A stretch of 64,000 bases of DNA. It comes from Luteibacter anthropi. GTDB taxonomy: Bacteria > Pseudomonadota > Gammaproteobacteria > Xanthomonadales > Rhodanobacteraceae. Positions 39,678-49,055 of this stretch are shown here, piece by piece; within the stretch, counting starts at the first letter, position 1, and each line of letters begins with the position of its first letter. Location of the stretch: positions 124,001-188,000 of the forward strand of contig NZ_JAARLZ010000008.1 of the NCBI RefSeq assembly GCF_011759365.1, in the 5' to 3' direction. The translations under genes and the position numbers were made by a program. Below the pieces are notes generated by a model. The model did not search any database. It was not told the origin of the DNA and was given only the letters and a program-made list of their open reading frames with translations.

Positions 39678-40112
39678 TCAGGCGGCCAGGCGAGCCTGCG
39701 CGCCCAGGTAACGCAGGCCGATGGACAGGGCCATGTCGTAGCCGGCCATGGCATCACCGGGCACCACGACGCTCACGAGCGACGGATGCGCGGGCGCAAG
39801 CATGGAGGCGTCCGCCTCGTCGCTGCCGTCGTGGATTTCGATGTAGGGAACGTCCAGCGATGAAAGCGCGCGGCGAAGGGGGATGACGTCCGCTTCCGGG
39901 ACATCGGCAGCATCCACGTCGAGCAGCACGAGCTCGGCATGATCGATCAGCGAGCGATCGAGATATCCCGTCAGTTCGACGAAGTCGTTGCATGGGCGCC
40001 AGAGCAGATCCATGCCGGCCGCCTGCGCCCGCTCCCACAGGCGCCACATGGCGCCTTCGGCAAGATGTACGGGCTGGTTGTGGCATGGGCCGGTGATGAC
40101 GACGATCGACAT
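39678..40112 (-). CDS. Type II dehydroquinase (AroQ)-like protein lacking catalytic residues
   Basis: 144 residues, the size of AroQ (about 145-150). The pattern follows the AroQ fold: VVITGPCHNQ in place of LLNGPNLN; LLWRPCNDFVELTGYLDRS in place of the FxQSNxEGELID block; LLDVDAADVPEADVIPLRRALSSLDVPYIEIHDGS in place of NPGAYTHTSVALRDAL...P.IEVHISN; and VVVPGDAMAGYDMALSIGLRYLG at the end. The catalytic Tyr loop is shortened and the catalytic His of the THTS motif is absent, so dehydroquinate dehydration is unlikely. Role unknown; possibly a pseudoenzyme. Start at ATG 40112 is preferred over a frame reaching 40304. Confidence 0.62.
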   Translation of the reverse strand: MSIVVITGPCHNQPVHLAEGAMWRLWERAQAAGMDLLWRPCNDFVELTGYLDRSLIDHAELVLLDVDAADVPEADVIPLRRALSSLDVPYIEIHDGSDEADASMLAPAHPSLVSVVVPGDAMAGYDMALSIGLRYLGAQARLAA

Positions 40113-40275
40113 CGGGGGAACTCGCTGGAAGGGGAGTTCAGTATCCGGGGGGATTCCGTAAAAAAGCTGCCCGTACCAGGGCCGTTCGGGGTAACGGTTG
40201 CGTAAAGAGACCTGGCTCGTGGTGCAGCGTGGCAGGGAAATGCTAATTTGCCCGCTTTCGCCAAAAGAGCTGGAC

Positions 40276-40836
40276 ATGGACGCACCGCAAGACACCTTCC
40301 GCACAACCCGGCTGCATCTGGATTCCCTGGTTTCCGCGGATGCGGAAACCCTTTTCGCCTATCGTGGCGATGATGCGGTAGCCCGTTACCAGGGGTGGCG
40401 TCCGAAGGATCTTGCCGAAGCACGACGCTTCATCGATGAACAGCAATCCACCCCCTTCCGCCGGCCTGACAGCTGGGCCCAGCTCGCCATCCGCGACAGG
40501 GATACCGGTGAGCTGCTGGGTGATCTGGGCGTGCACTTTCCCGCCAGCACGGATGACGCCATCGAGTTCGGTGTATCCCTGCGGCCGGACCGCCAGGGAA
40601 AGGGTTACGCCAGGGAGGCAATGAGCGCGATGCTCGACGCATCCTTCAGCGACTGGGGTTACCGTCGCGCCGTGGGCTCCGTCGATCCACGCAATGTTGC
40701 CAGCATCGCATTGCTGAAGTCGCTCGGTTTCCGTCAGGAGGCCCACCACGTCGAAAGTTATTTCTTTCGAGGGGAATGGGTAGACGACATGATCTTTGCG
40801 ATGCTGGCACGGGAATGGCGCTCATCTTCCCGATGA
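40276..40836 (+). CDS. GNAT family N-acetyltransferase (RimJ/RimL-like)
   Basis: 186 residues. Starts MDAPQDTFRTTRLHLDSLVSADAETLFAYRGDD, typical of the RimJ/RimL branch (FxTxRLxLRxL...D). Acetyl-CoA motif A in VSLRPDRQGKGYAREAMSAMLDASF (R/Q-x-x-G-x-G/A) near 95-115, and SVDPRNVASIALLKSLGFRQEA near 140. Acetylates an amine, either a protein N-terminus or a small molecule; substrate unknown. ATG 40276 has GAGCTGGA upstream. Divergent from the AroQ-like gene. Confidence 0.87.
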   Translation: MDAPQDTFRTTRLHLDSLVSADAETLFAYRGDDAVARYQGWRPKDLAEARRFIDEQQSTPFRRPDSWAQLAIRDRDTGELLGDLGVHFPASTDDAIEFGVSLRPDRQGKGYAREAMSAMLDASFSDWGYRRAVGSVDPRNVASIALLKSLGFRQEAHHVESYFFRGEWVDDMIFAMLAREWRSSSR

Positions 40837-40989
40837 AAGGGTAACCATGCGCCAAAACGGCAAGTTATGTCGATATGAACGCCGATCGCCGGAAATGCAT
40901 ACGCCCCCTTCATCGTGGCGATGAGACACACGAGGCGCAGACGATCACGGCCATCGGCAAGCGATGGCCCCCGACCGCGGGACGACATC

Positions 40990-41229
40990 ATGGAAACGCC
41001 AGTGCACTACAGGGGATACGACATCCTCTGCAGCGAAAGCGGTTACACGCTTTTACTTCAGGACGTGGAAGTGGAGTCGGTGGCGGTACGTGACGCCAGC
41101 GGCAAGGTCAGGAACTGCACCGAGCTTGCCGACATCCTTGCGCTGGCCCGCCGTGCCGTGGACAACCGCCTGAAAACCTGTGGCTCAGGCGGATGCCAGC
41201 CGGGCGAGGGCGGATGGGCTCGGCGGTGA
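40990..41229 (+). CDS. Small hypothetical protein
   Basis: 79 residues from ATG 40990 (METPVHYRGYDILCSESGYTLLLQDVEVESVAVRDASGKVRNCTELADILALARRAVDNRL). The first 60 residues look like a compact alpha/beta protein, the last 20 are Gly/Cys-rich. No family recognised. Its 3' end overlaps that of the convergent gene at 41185-41445 by 45 bp. Confidence 0.5.
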   Translation: METPVHYRGYDILCSESGYTLLLQDVEVESVAVRDASGKVRNCTELADILALARRAVDNRLKTCGSGGCQPGEGGWARR

Positions 41230-41445
41230 GAGGTGGCCAAGCGGGGCGGCGGGAATGAAGCGCCAGTCGCCCAGCCGGCGGGGAAGACGATGGGCAGGGC
41301 CAGCTTCCCGCAGGCCGTGGACGGCATCTTCGGGGGTATCGTAACGGCCTACTTCGCGGTCGCCGAGCAGGGCGCGCCAGCGACGACCGTGTCGCACGAT
41401 ACGGAACAGGACTTCAGCGGCGGTGTAGACATATTGCGCGAGCAC
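41185..41445 (-). CDS. Small hypothetical protein, GTG start
   Basis: 86 residues (MLAQYVYTAAEVLFRIVRHGRRWRALLGDREVGRYDTPEDAVHGLREA...LGDWRFIPAAPLGHL). GTG start at 41445 with a good AAGGAG 9 nt upstream, which makes it more convincing than its size suggests. Basic; the RHGRRWRALLGDREVGRYDTPEDAV segment looks like a small beta-hairpin/helix domain. Function unknown. Confidence 0.6.
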   Translation of the reverse strand: MLAQYVYTAAEVLFRIVRHGRRWRALLGDREVGRYDTPEDAVHGLREAGPAHRLPRRLGDWRFIPAAPLGHLSPPSPSALARLASA

Positions 41446-41672
41446 GGAACGACTCCTTCGTAGCCTGCGTATTCTGGCGGCTCTTCCGTGACCACTTTGT
41501 TATCTCCTGGCTACGTCCAGGTGTCGGTGTTCAGCTCGCCGTGGCAGTGGGCGAGCCCTGCCGCCGGGCGCACCGCTTGTCGGAAGAATCTGACCGCGCG
41601 TCGGCGGATACGTGGAGACGCCACTTCGTTCAGTTATGGTGGCGATAAAAATTGGGGTTGGGGGAATTCCGG

Positions 41673-42215
41673 GTGAATCGCATCCCGTCGCACCGCTTGC
41701 AGCGGGGCGTATCGCTTATCGAAGTGCTGGTCGCCGTGCTGATCTTCACGATTGGCCTGGTCGGCCTGGGCGGGTTGCTGATTACAGCGACCCGGGCCAA
41801 TACCACGGCCTACATACGCACCCAGGTCACCTTCCTGGCCAGCAACATGGCCGATCGCATGCGGGCTAATCCTGTCGGGCTGTGGAACGCGAACTACGAT
41901 AGCAACAGCTATCCGATTTCGGGCAAGACCGTGCCCACCTGTGATGCGACCACCGGCTGTACGCCGGCCAACGTCGCGCTTCGCGATCAGTTGCTGTGGA
42001 GCCAGCAATTGACGGCAGCCCTGCCTGCGGTGGGTACCACATCCATCAAATGCGTGAAGGCGGCCAATGATCCGACGGCCCAGTACGCCATGCGCCCTCC
42101 TTACAGCGGCACCTGCACCATGTCCATCACATGGGCGGAACGCGGTTTCGCCGGCGGGGATGACCGTGTCGATTCGGGCAACCTGCAGTCCTTTACCTGG
42201 GTTTTCGAGCCATGA
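41673..42215 (+). CDS. pilV: Type IV pilus minor pilin PilV
   Basis: 180 residues from a GTG at 41673 with GGGGGAA upstream. Class III prepilin leader MNRIPSHRLQRG then VSLIEVLVAVLIFTIGLVGLGGLLI (Glu5 present). The C-terminal domain has MADRMRANP and several cysteines. Part of the pilin priming complex with PilW, PilX, PilE and FimT; processed by PilD, not encoded here. First gene of a six-gene operon; pilW overlaps by 4 bp. Confidence 0.92.
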   Translation: MNRIPSHRLQRGVSLIEVLVAVLIFTIGLVGLGGLLITATRANTTAYIRTQVTFLASNMADRMRANPVGLWNANYDSNSYPISGKTVPTCDATTGCTPANVALRDQLLWSQQLTAALPAVGTTSIKCVKAANDPTAQYAMRPPYSGTCTMSITWAERGFAGGDDRVDSGNLQSFTWVFEP

Positions 42216-43546
42216 GCGCCATGCGTCGTTTCTTCATCAAGCGTCAGCGGGGCGTGACCCTGATCGAGCTGATGGTTGCCATGGTCCTGGGCCTTATCGT
42301 GGCCGGGGGCATCGTCACCCTGTTTCTTTCGACATCGTCCAGCAACCGGGCCCAGAACCAGATGGCGCGCCTTCAGGAAGAAGGGCGCTTCGCGATCAAT
42401 CGCATCAGTGCCGACCTCAAGATGGCCGGTGCGCAGTACTGCAGCAGCACGGGTGGTATCGCAAACGTAGCAGCTGCCAGTGGTGTTGCGCTCGACTCCC
42501 TGCGTAGTCCCCGAGTGCTTGCGATGAACCTCTCGCTGCCACAGAACACCACGCCCTGGGGGAATCCCTATCCAGCCGCTCCCACGGCTCCCTACTATTT
42601 GCCATCGTTCCTGTATATGCGTGGTTTCGATTGCACGCTGACAAAGTGTACGCCCCTCAGCCCCCCACCTGCGACGGCAGGCGTTCCTGCCATGGGCACC
42701 ACGGTGGGTGCGCGCGTGGCGGGAGCGGCGGTGTTGCAGCTTCGCTACGTGGATTCGTCCAGAGGATGGGCGCTGGGCGGCAGCAGTGTCATCGTGCCCA
42801 AGAACGACGGCACGATCGACCACATCACCCTCGTGCCCAACACGGCTATCGGTGAGCCTCCTGCATCGACGATCAAGGACGGCGAGCTCATGTTGCTCGC
42901 GGACTGCTCAACAGCACAGATATTCCAGACGACAGGCAGCACCAATCTGGTGCCTGGCGACAGCACGGTGAACTTCGCTCAGCCTCGCGCCTTGCAGCCA
43001 CAGTCGGCTCCGAGGTTGTTCCGGCTCAGTACGGATTTCCGGACAGTGACCTACTTTCTTCAGGTGGTCAGTGACGATGGTACGGCAACAGGAATCAAGA
43101 CCGGAGCGCTGATGCGCTGCGACAGCGGCACGTCTGCGACGTGCCAGGAACTGGTGCGTGGCATCGAGCGACTGGATTTCACCTATGGCGTCGAGGACCA
43201 GGGGGGTCTGCTGCATTACCTTTCCGCGACTGACGTCGATTCCCGCGCAGGCGGAACGATCCCGTGCCCCGCGGGTGCGCCGGGGGCTACCTCGACGGAC
43301 GTCGGATGTCTCTGGCGTGCGCTCAAGACAGTGGAAGTCAATTTGCTCATGGACGGCCAGACACCCTTGTACACGCTGCAGGGGCCGGATATTGCCTATG
43401 CGTATTCGCCCGAAGGCAACACGACGCCCGTTGCCCCCGATGCCCGCGGAAGCAAGGGTATTTCCCCCGCAGACCAGGGCTTTGCCCTGCCCATGATCCG
43501 CCGCCAGTTCAATACGGTGGTGATGATGCGCAACTACAACCCATAA
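42212..43546 (+). CDS. pilW: Type IV pilus minor pilin PilW
   Basis: 444 residues. Leader MSAMRRFFIKRQRG followed by VTLIELMVAMVLGLIVAGGIVTLFL. GRFAINRISADLKMAGAQYC after the helix is the PilW pattern. Long for a minor pilin, as usual for PilW of this lineage. Overlaps pilV (ATGA), pilX follows after 8 bp. Base composition is lower in GC than the flanking core genes. Confidence 0.92.
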   Translation: MSAMRRFFIKRQRGVTLIELMVAMVLGLIVAGGIVTLFLSTSSSNRAQNQMARLQEEGRFAINRISADLKMAGAQYCSSTGGIANVAAASGVALDSLRSPRVLAMNLSLPQNTTPWGNPYPAAPTAPYYLPSFLYMRGFDCTLTKCTPLSPPPATAGVPAMGTTVGARVAGAAVLQLRYVDSSRGWALGGSSVIVPKNDGTIDHITLVPNTAIGEPPASTIKDGELMLLADCSTAQIFQTTGSTNLVPGDSTVNFAQPRALQPQSAPRLFRLSTDFRTVTYFLQVVSDDGTATGIKTGALMRCDSGTSATCQELVRGIERLDFTYGVEDQGGLLHYLSATDVDSRAGGTIPCPAGAPGATSTDVGCLWRALKTVEVNLLMDGQTPLYTLQGPDIAYAYSPEGNTTPVAPDARGSKGISPADQGFALPMIRRQFNTVVMMRNYNP

Positions 43547-43554
43547 GTGATGTC

Positions 43555-44175
43555 ATGCGCCCACGCCTATATCCCCTCGGGTCATATTCGAATCGGCAAC
43601 GCGGTGTCGTACTGGTCACGGCGTTGATCTTCCTGCTGCTCATCACGATCCTGGCCATCAGTGCATCAGGAACCTCGTTGCTTCAGCAGAAACTGGCAGG
43701 AGGGTTGCGTAATTCGCAGCTGGCCGAATGGAGTGCCGAGTCGGCCCTTCGCGGCGCCGAGTGGCGTCTGTGGCAGGCCAGCCTGGACCCCTCCACGCGT
43801 ATGGTCTGCGGTACCAGTTCGCTTGCGACTTGCTATCCCTACACTACGCCCCTGAATGCCAAGGTGCAGACCTTCCGTTCGTCGACAGGATGGGTGACGG
43901 ATGGTGCCACCACCTTTCAGTCGGTGAATTTCCAGACAGCATCCTCTGACGGTACGTTCGGCTTGAAGAACAATCCCGTGTACATGATCGAGGACCTGGG
44001 CCTGGAGCTTCCGCAGAATGCGGGCATCCAGCACGAATCAGGTGCTACCGGGGCCCTTGGTGCGGGTTATACGAGTACCAATCGTCACGTCTACCGGATT
44101 ACCGCGCGTGGCATGGGCAATAACGAAAATGCCATCCGTGTTCTGGAAACGACCTTCGCGGCGAAGGCCAACTGA
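43555..44175 (+). CDS. pilX: Type IV pilus assembly protein PilX
   Basis: 206 residues. Leader ends QRG, then VVLVTALIFLLLITILAISASGTSLLQQKLAGGLRNSQLAEWSAESALRGAE. Position 5 of the mature protein is not Glu, typical of PilX. Proposed to link minor pilins to PilY1. Followed by pilY1 after 4 bp. Confidence 0.9.
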   Translation: MRPRLYPLGSYSNRQRGVVLVTALIFLLLITILAISASGTSLLQQKLAGGLRNSQLAEWSAESALRGAEWRLWQASLDPSTRMVCGTSSLATCYPYTTPLNAKVQTFRSSTGWVTDGATTFQSVNFQTASSDGTFGLKNNPVYMIEDLGLELPQNAGIQHESGATGALGAGYTSTNRHVYRITARGMGNNENAIRVLETTFAAKAN

Positions 44176-44179
44176 CCCC

Positions 44180-47100
44180 ATGAAATCCTTCTTTCGACGT
44201 TCCGCCTACGGCGCCTGTCTCATTACCCTGGCGGCGGCCTGCATGCTTGGTGGGTCTACGGAGTACCTGCGGGCTCAAACAGCGACGGTGTACAACACAA
44301 CCGATCTTGGCACTGCGCCGCCGGACCTCACGGTGTCGGTGTCGCCGAATATTGCGGTAACGTTCGACGACTCCGGGTCGATGGGCTCGACGGGATTACC
44401 CGATACGCTGGACGGTCAGCAGAGCAAGCGATTTTATTATTCGTCGACGACCAACTTCGTCTATTACAACCCGGCCATCACATATACCCCCCCGCTGAAC
44501 GCGGCTGGCACGGCGCGTTTTCCCGATGCATCGTATACGGGGGCATGGCTGGACGGCATCTGCGCCAATGCACCAGGTGCATCGGGTAACAATTGCTCCA
44601 AAACTGTCAATCTCTCCAACAGGTTCACCAGCAAGTTCGCAACGAATACCACGACCGGTTACCAGGCCTCCCGGGGTGGCGCCATCGATATCCCGTCGGC
44701 AAACCTGAATAACAGCAACGATACGGGTGGTTTCTACTGGACCTGTCCTACGCAGGGCAGCGAAAGCGGCTGTGCCGTGACCTTTCTAAAGGACCTTGCT
44801 CCCGCCGACCGGCAGAACTTCGCCAACTGGTATTCCTATTACCGCACTAGAAATCTCATGACCCGCTCTGCAATCGCCAATGTATTTGGCGGCCTGGGGA
44901 CTGGGATCCGGGTGGTCTACCAGAACCTCAATGACCAGAACTACCAGCTGGTCGGTGGCCAGACGACCTTCGATGCATTCACGGGCCAGGCACGCACGGA
45001 CTTCTTCACCTGGTTGTACCAGGTATCCGCAAGCGGTGGCACGCCTACGCGCGTGGCCATCCAGGCGGCTGGCGAACTGTTCCGCTCCGGGGCCGGCGTC
45101 ACCGATAATACAAACCCTTACTGGGAACCGCTCAAGAAAGATACCCTGGGCACGGGGCAGGAGCTTACCTGCCGGCTCAACTACAGCCTGCTCGTCACCG
45201 ATGGCTACTGGAATGGTGACGACCCGGGTATTCAGAATCCCACTACGCGTACGGCGGTGACCTTGCCCGACGGCATGGCCTACTCGGGCAGCAATACGGA
45301 CAAGGATTCGGTCATCTACTCCAACGTGCCGGATGGTTTCTATCAGTCCAGGAACGGCACCGTCTACTATTCTTCGTTGTCGGACCTTGCGTTCTATTAC
45401 TGGGCGACCAATCTTCGACCCGATTTCCAGAAGGCCGGTGGCAAGCCGAAGCTGGATGTGCCGCCGTCATTCGTCGACTACACCGATTCCAACGGCAATG
45501 CGGTGAACTGGGATGGTACGGGTGCGCCTCCTCGATCCCTTTATTACAACCCGAAGAATGATCCCGCCACCTGGCCGCATGTCATCCAGTTCATGATTAC
45601 GCTGGGTATCAATGGGTCGCTCAATTATCCTGGTGATTACGCTGCATTGCGCAAAGGGACCAAGTCGTGGCCCATGCCCACAGGAACGGGCAACGGCGAC
45701 CTCACCGACATCGACGATACCTGGCATGCAGCGATCAATAGCCGCGGCCAGTACTTCAGTGCAGGCGATCCCGCGCAGTTGTCCAGCGCCCTCAATCTGG
45801 TCCTGGCGCGCATCATCGCGCGCAGCGCCTCGACGGTGGCCGGTGCACTGAGCAGCTCGGTGTTGACGGGCAATGGCGTTACATACCAGACAGGCTTCGA
45901 TAGTTCGAACTGGACGGGCTCGCTTGTCGCCAACATAGTCGGGTCGGACGGTACGATCGGCAAGCAGTTATGGAGCGCGGGAGATATTCTGACCGCCCAG
46001 GCCAAGGCAGGTGATTCGCGAGTCATCCTTACGAGCACGGCTCCGGGCGCGGGTAAAGGCGCCGCATTTCGGTGGACCAACATTTCTACCGCGTTGACCG
46101 CGGCCGATCCGACCTTTACGGCCACCAATGGTCCGAACACTATCGCCTACCTTCGTGGTGATCCGAGCATGGAGGGGACGACCTTCCGGCGTCGCACGTC
46201 GACGCTTGGCGCCATTATCAACTCGCAGTCGGTGTATGTGGCCTATCCCGCCAGCGGCTACTCGGATTCGTTTCCGGCATCGGCACCGGAATCACAGGTG
46301 GATCCGACAAGCAAATTGCTTCTCTACAGCTATGAGAAGTTCGTCAACGACCATGCCAAGCGTGCGCCGACCATCTACGTCGGTGCGAACGATGGCATGC
46401 TGCATGCCTTCGATGCCACCACGTCCAGCACATTGCCGGATTCAGTGGATGTTACGCCCGCCCCCGGTAAAGAGCGCTGGGCTTATGTTCCTTATAGTGT
46501 TTACAACAAGCTCCAGTCGCTGACCCCGACGTCGAATTTCACGTTCACTCCGACGGTCGACTCCACGCCGGTGGTGAGGGACGTTTTCTTCAGCGCCGGT
46601 ACGCAGGGCTGGCATTCGATTCTTGTCGGAGGGCTGCGGCTTGGCGGTCGGGGTATTTATGCCCTGGACATCACGGATGCGTCAGCCAGCGAGTCCAGTC
46701 CCGGGACCAAGGTATTGTGGGAATTCACCAGCAATAGCAAGGACGCCAGTGGGAACGTAGTGGGGGCCAATCTTGGCTATACCTACGGTAAGCCGAACAT
46801 CGGACGCCTGGCCAATGGCAAATGGGTCGTTCTGGTGCCTTCGGGTTATTTCCCAAGCTCGACCTCGGATACGTACAAGAGCGATGGCAGTTCGGCCGCT
46901 GCCGCGCGTACGCAGAGTTCGTTGTTCATCCTGGATGCTCAGACGGGCGCCGTCATCAAGGAGCTGGTTACGCCGACGTCGGTATCCGGGGTGGGCAACG
47001 TGACCAGTTTCGGCCTCACGTCGCCTGTGCTCGGCGATTACAACAACGATCAGATTGACGATGTTGCATTTGCAGGTGACCTGCAGGGCAACCTCTGGCG

Positions 47101-47881
47101 TTTCGATCTCTCCAGTACAGATCCGTCGAAATGGAGCGTTTCGCTTGCCTTCTATTCGGCAAGCCAGGGTACGCGTCCGATTACTGTGATGCCGAGGCTC
47201 TTCGCCGATCCGGCATCCTCGTACTTCATGGTAGTGTTCGGGACGGGCAAGTACCTGGGTGGTTCGGATAACACGACGTCCGCCACGCAGTATGTCTATG
47301 GCATCCGTGACGGTGGTCCGGGCAATACCAAGCCCGTGATAGAAGGCACGACGCTGATGGTGCAGCAATTGCTCACGGAGGTGGGCTCGGTCCGTGGCCT
47401 GACGACAAACCCCGTGCCGGCGGCAGACTCGAAGGGCAATCCCTATGGCGGCTGGTATATCCAGCTTTCCACGGGTCCATCGACGGCCCCCACCAATCTC
47501 GGCGAGCGTGTAGTCGTTGATGCCACGGCCTTGTTTGATAGCGGTCGTGCGATCATCACCACATTGCTGCCGGGTAGCACCGATCCGTGTTCGCCTGTGC
47601 GAAAGGGCGCGATCCTTGTGATCGACGCGGGCACGGGTGGTGCAGCCAGCGGAGTCAATGTCGGCACGGCCAATCTTGGGGCGGGCTTCACCCAGGCAGG
47701 CATCCGGGTCAGCAATGTTCCGCTGACAGGTTCGCTACCGGCCGCCACCGCGATCGGTGGCGGCAAGATATCCTTGCCAGGGCTCGTCATCACCAATAGC
47801 GATGGCTCGACAAGTTCCTTTGGCATTGGCGACGCCGTATGGCGCCGCCGTTCATGGCGGGAATTGAACAATGCCTATTGA
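44180..47881 (+). CDS. pilY1: Type IV pilus tip adhesin/assembly factor PilY1
   Basis: 1233 residues. Exported (MKSFFRRSAYGACLITLAAACMLGG...). The N-terminal von Willebrand A-like region has a MIDAS-type DDSGSMGS at 63-70. The C-terminal half is the PilC/PilY1 beta-propeller (PTIYVGANDGMLHAFDA, RWAYVPYSVYNKLQSL, WHSILVGGLRLGGRGIYALDIT). An EF-hand-like calcium loop DYNNDQIDD lies near residue 953, as in P. aeruginosa PilY1. Acts at the pilus tip in adhesion and surface sensing and in pilus priming. The ATG at 44180 is used; the open frame upstream overlaps pilX. Confidence 0.95.
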   Translation: MKSFFRRSAYGACLITLAAACMLGGSTEYLRAQTATVYNTTDLGTAPPDLTVSVSPNIAVTFDDSGSMGSTGLPDTLDGQQSKRFYYSSTTNFVYYNPAITYTPPLNAAGTARFPDASYTGAWLDGICANAPGASGNNCSKTVNLSNRFTSKFATNTTTGYQASRGGAIDIPSANLNNSNDTGGFYWTCPTQGSESGCAVTFLKDLAPADRQNFANWYSYYRTRNLMTRSAIANVFGGLGTGIRVVYQNLNDQNYQLVGGQTTFDAFTGQARTDFFTWLYQVSASGGTPTRVAIQAAGELFRSGAGVTDNTNPYWEPLKKDTLGTGQELTCRLNYSLLVTDGYWNGDDPGIQNPTTRTAVTLPDGMAYSGSNTDKDSVIYSNVPDGFYQSRNGTVYYSSLSDLAFYYWATNLRPDFQKAGGKPKLDVPPSFVDYTDSNGNAVNWDGTGAPPRSLYYNPKNDPATWPHVIQFMITLGINGSLNYPGDYAALRKGTKSWPMPTGTGNGDLTDIDDTWHAAINSRGQYFSAGDPAQLSSALNLVLARIIARSASTVAGALSSSVLTGNGVTYQTGFDSSNWTGSLVANIVGSDGTIGKQLWSAGDILTAQAKAGDSRVILTSTAPGAGKGAAFRWTNISTALTAADPTFTATNGPNTIAYLRGDPSMEGTTFRRRTSTLGAIINSQSVYVAYPASGYSDSFPASAPESQVDPTSKLLLYSYEKFVNDHAKRAPTIYVGANDGMLHAFDATTSSTLPDSVDVTPAPGKERWAYVPYSVYNKLQSLTPTSNFTFTPTVDSTPVVRDVFFSAGTQGWHSILVGGLRLGGRGIYALDITDASASESSPGTKVLWEFTSNSKDASGNVVGANLGYTYGKPNIGRLANGKWVVLVPSGYFPSSTSDTYKSDGSSAAAARTQSSLFILDAQTGAVIKELVTPTSVSGVGNVTSFGLTSPVLGDYNNDQIDDVAFAGDLQGNLWRFDLSSTDPSKWSVSLAFYSASQGTRPITVMPRLFADPASSYFMVVFGTGKYLGGSDNTTSATQYVYGIRDGGPGNTKPVIEGTTLMVQQLLTEVGSVRGLTTNPVPAADSKGNPYGGWYIQLSTGPSTAPTNLGERVVVDATALFDSGRAIITTLLPGSTDPCSPVRKGAILVIDAGTGGAASGVNVGTANLGAGFTQAGIRVSNVPLTGSLPAATAIGGGKISLPGLVITNSDGSTSSFGIGDAVWRRRSWRELNNAY

Positions 47882-48329
47882 TCGGAGAAACCGCGAGATG
47901 GCACACCCTGGAAAACGCGTTCCGGGCTTCACGCTGATCGAACTGATGATCGTCGTTGCCGTCATCGCGGTACTGACCATGATCGCTTATCCCGCCTACA
48001 CGCGTTACACCTACCGCGCCCGGCGTGCCGATGCACAGGAAATCCTTCTACGAACTGCCACGGCCCAGGAGCGTTACTTCGCCACGTACAACAAGTATGC
48101 AGCGAGCATGACCACCGACCTGAAGTTCGCCACCGCGAACAGCAATAACGGTTATTACACCGTCAGCATTGCGGCGATGACGGGCGGATCGTTGTCGACG
48201 AGCTATGTGTTGACTGCCGCACCGGTGTCAACGGGTAGTCAGAAAAACGATGCCTGCGGGAGCCTGAGCCTGGACTCGACAGGTGCCAAGTCGCAGACGG
48301 GAACCACTTCGAACGGGCGATGCTGGTGA
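47871..48329 (+). CDS. pilE: Type IV minor pilin PilE
   Basis: 152 residues. Prepilin leader ending RVPG then FTLIELMIVVAVIAVLTMIAYPAYTRYTYRARRADAQEILLRTATAQERYFATYNKYA, typical PilE. Two C-terminal cysteines (DACGS, RCW) form the D-loop. The ATG at 47871 overlaps pilY1 by 11 bp; an ATG at 47898 (MAHPGKR) with GGAG upstream would give a shorter leader and is a real alternative. Confidence 0.9.
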   Translation: MPIDRRNREMAHPGKRVPGFTLIELMIVVAVIAVLTMIAYPAYTRYTYRARRADAQEILLRTATAQERYFATYNKYAASMTTDLKFATANSNNGYYTVSIAAMTGGSLSTSYVLTAAPVSTGSQKNDACGSLSLDSTGAKSQTGTTSNGRCW

Positions 48330-48922
48330 TGAAGCCGCAGCGGACCCGTGGTTTTTCCATTCTGGAACTGATGATCACGGTGGCCGTGATCGCGGTATTG
48401 CTGGCCATCGCCGCCCCGGTCTGGCGAAATGCCATGCGCAAGAGCTATCTGAGCAGCGTTGTCAACGGCATCGTAGGCGACATGCAGTATGCACGTGCCG
48501 AGGCGGCGAACCGCCACCAGTTCGTTTCGATATGCCGTAGCACCAATGGCAGTACATGCGACACCAGCGCGGTGAATTACGATGCCGGATACATCGTTTA
48601 CGCCTACAACGCGGCAGCGAATGGCGGTAACCAGGCCTACAGTGCATCCACGGGTACCTTGCTGAGGGTCGTGGCTGCCCAGACGAACGTGTCGGTACAG
48701 GCGACCGACGGCAATTTCATCACTTTCGGCCAGACAGGCCTGCCCTTGCCGAACGGCACGCGGACAACGCTGAACATGGTGGCCTGCGCCAGGACCCAGG
48801 CAGGTAGTACCGGTGTGGGAGTCAACACCAATGCCACCCCCGGCGCCCGGATTACACTGGGCCTGTCCGGGTCGGTTGCCAGCACAAAGCTGGCATCCAC
48901 GGCGGCGTGCACGGCAAGCTGA
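48320..48922 (+). CDS. fimT: GspH/FimT family pseudopilin
   Basis: 200 residues. Leader MLVMKPQRTRG then FSILELMITVAVIAVLLAIAAPVWRNAMRKSYLSSVVNGIVGDMQYARAEAANRHQFVSIC, the GspH/FimT pattern. An ATG at 48329 overlapping the pilE stop is an alternative start. Last gene of the pilus operon; in many relatives fimT stands first, here it is last. tRNA-Val follows. Confidence 0.88.
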   Translation: MLVMKPQRTRGFSILELMITVAVIAVLLAIAAPVWRNAMRKSYLSSVVNGIVGDMQYARAEAANRHQFVSICRSTNGSTCDTSAVNYDAGYIVYAYNAAANGGNQAYSASTGTLLRVVAAQTNVSVQATDGNFITFGQTGLPLPNGTRTTLNMVACARTQAGSTGVGVNTNATPGARITLGLSGSVASTKLASTAACTAS

Positions 48923-48929
48923 GCAGGTG

Positions 48930-48958
48930 TTGACCCTCCCACATGATCTCCATATAAT
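48930..48958 (+). promoter_or_regulatory. Promoter of tRNA-Val
   Basis: TTGACC (48930-48935), 17-bp spacer, TATAAT (48953-48958), 12 bp before the tRNA. Near-consensus sigma-70 promoter. Confidence 0.85.
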
Positions 48959-48970
48959 GGCGCGCTCGAT

Positions 48971-49045
48971 GGGCGGTTAGCTCAGCGGTAGAGCACTGCC
49001 TTCACACGGCAGGTGTCACAAGTTCGATCCTTGTACCGCCCACCA
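48971..49045 (+). tRNA. tRNA-Val (CAC)
   Basis: 75 nt including encoded CCA. Acceptor GGGCGGT/ACCGCCC, D-arm GCTC/GAGC, anticodon stem CTGCC/GGCAG with loop TTCACAC (anticodon CAC), T-arm ACAAG/CTTGT with TTCGATC. Reads GTG, valine. Confidence 0.97.
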
Positions 49046-49055
49046 TCGAATCCCG

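Noticed and set aside
41530-41560. GG-N10-GC spacing that resembles a sigma-54 promoter upstream of pilV
   Set aside because: The -12 element (GAGCC) does not match TTGCA, and GC-rich DNA often gives such spacing by chance.
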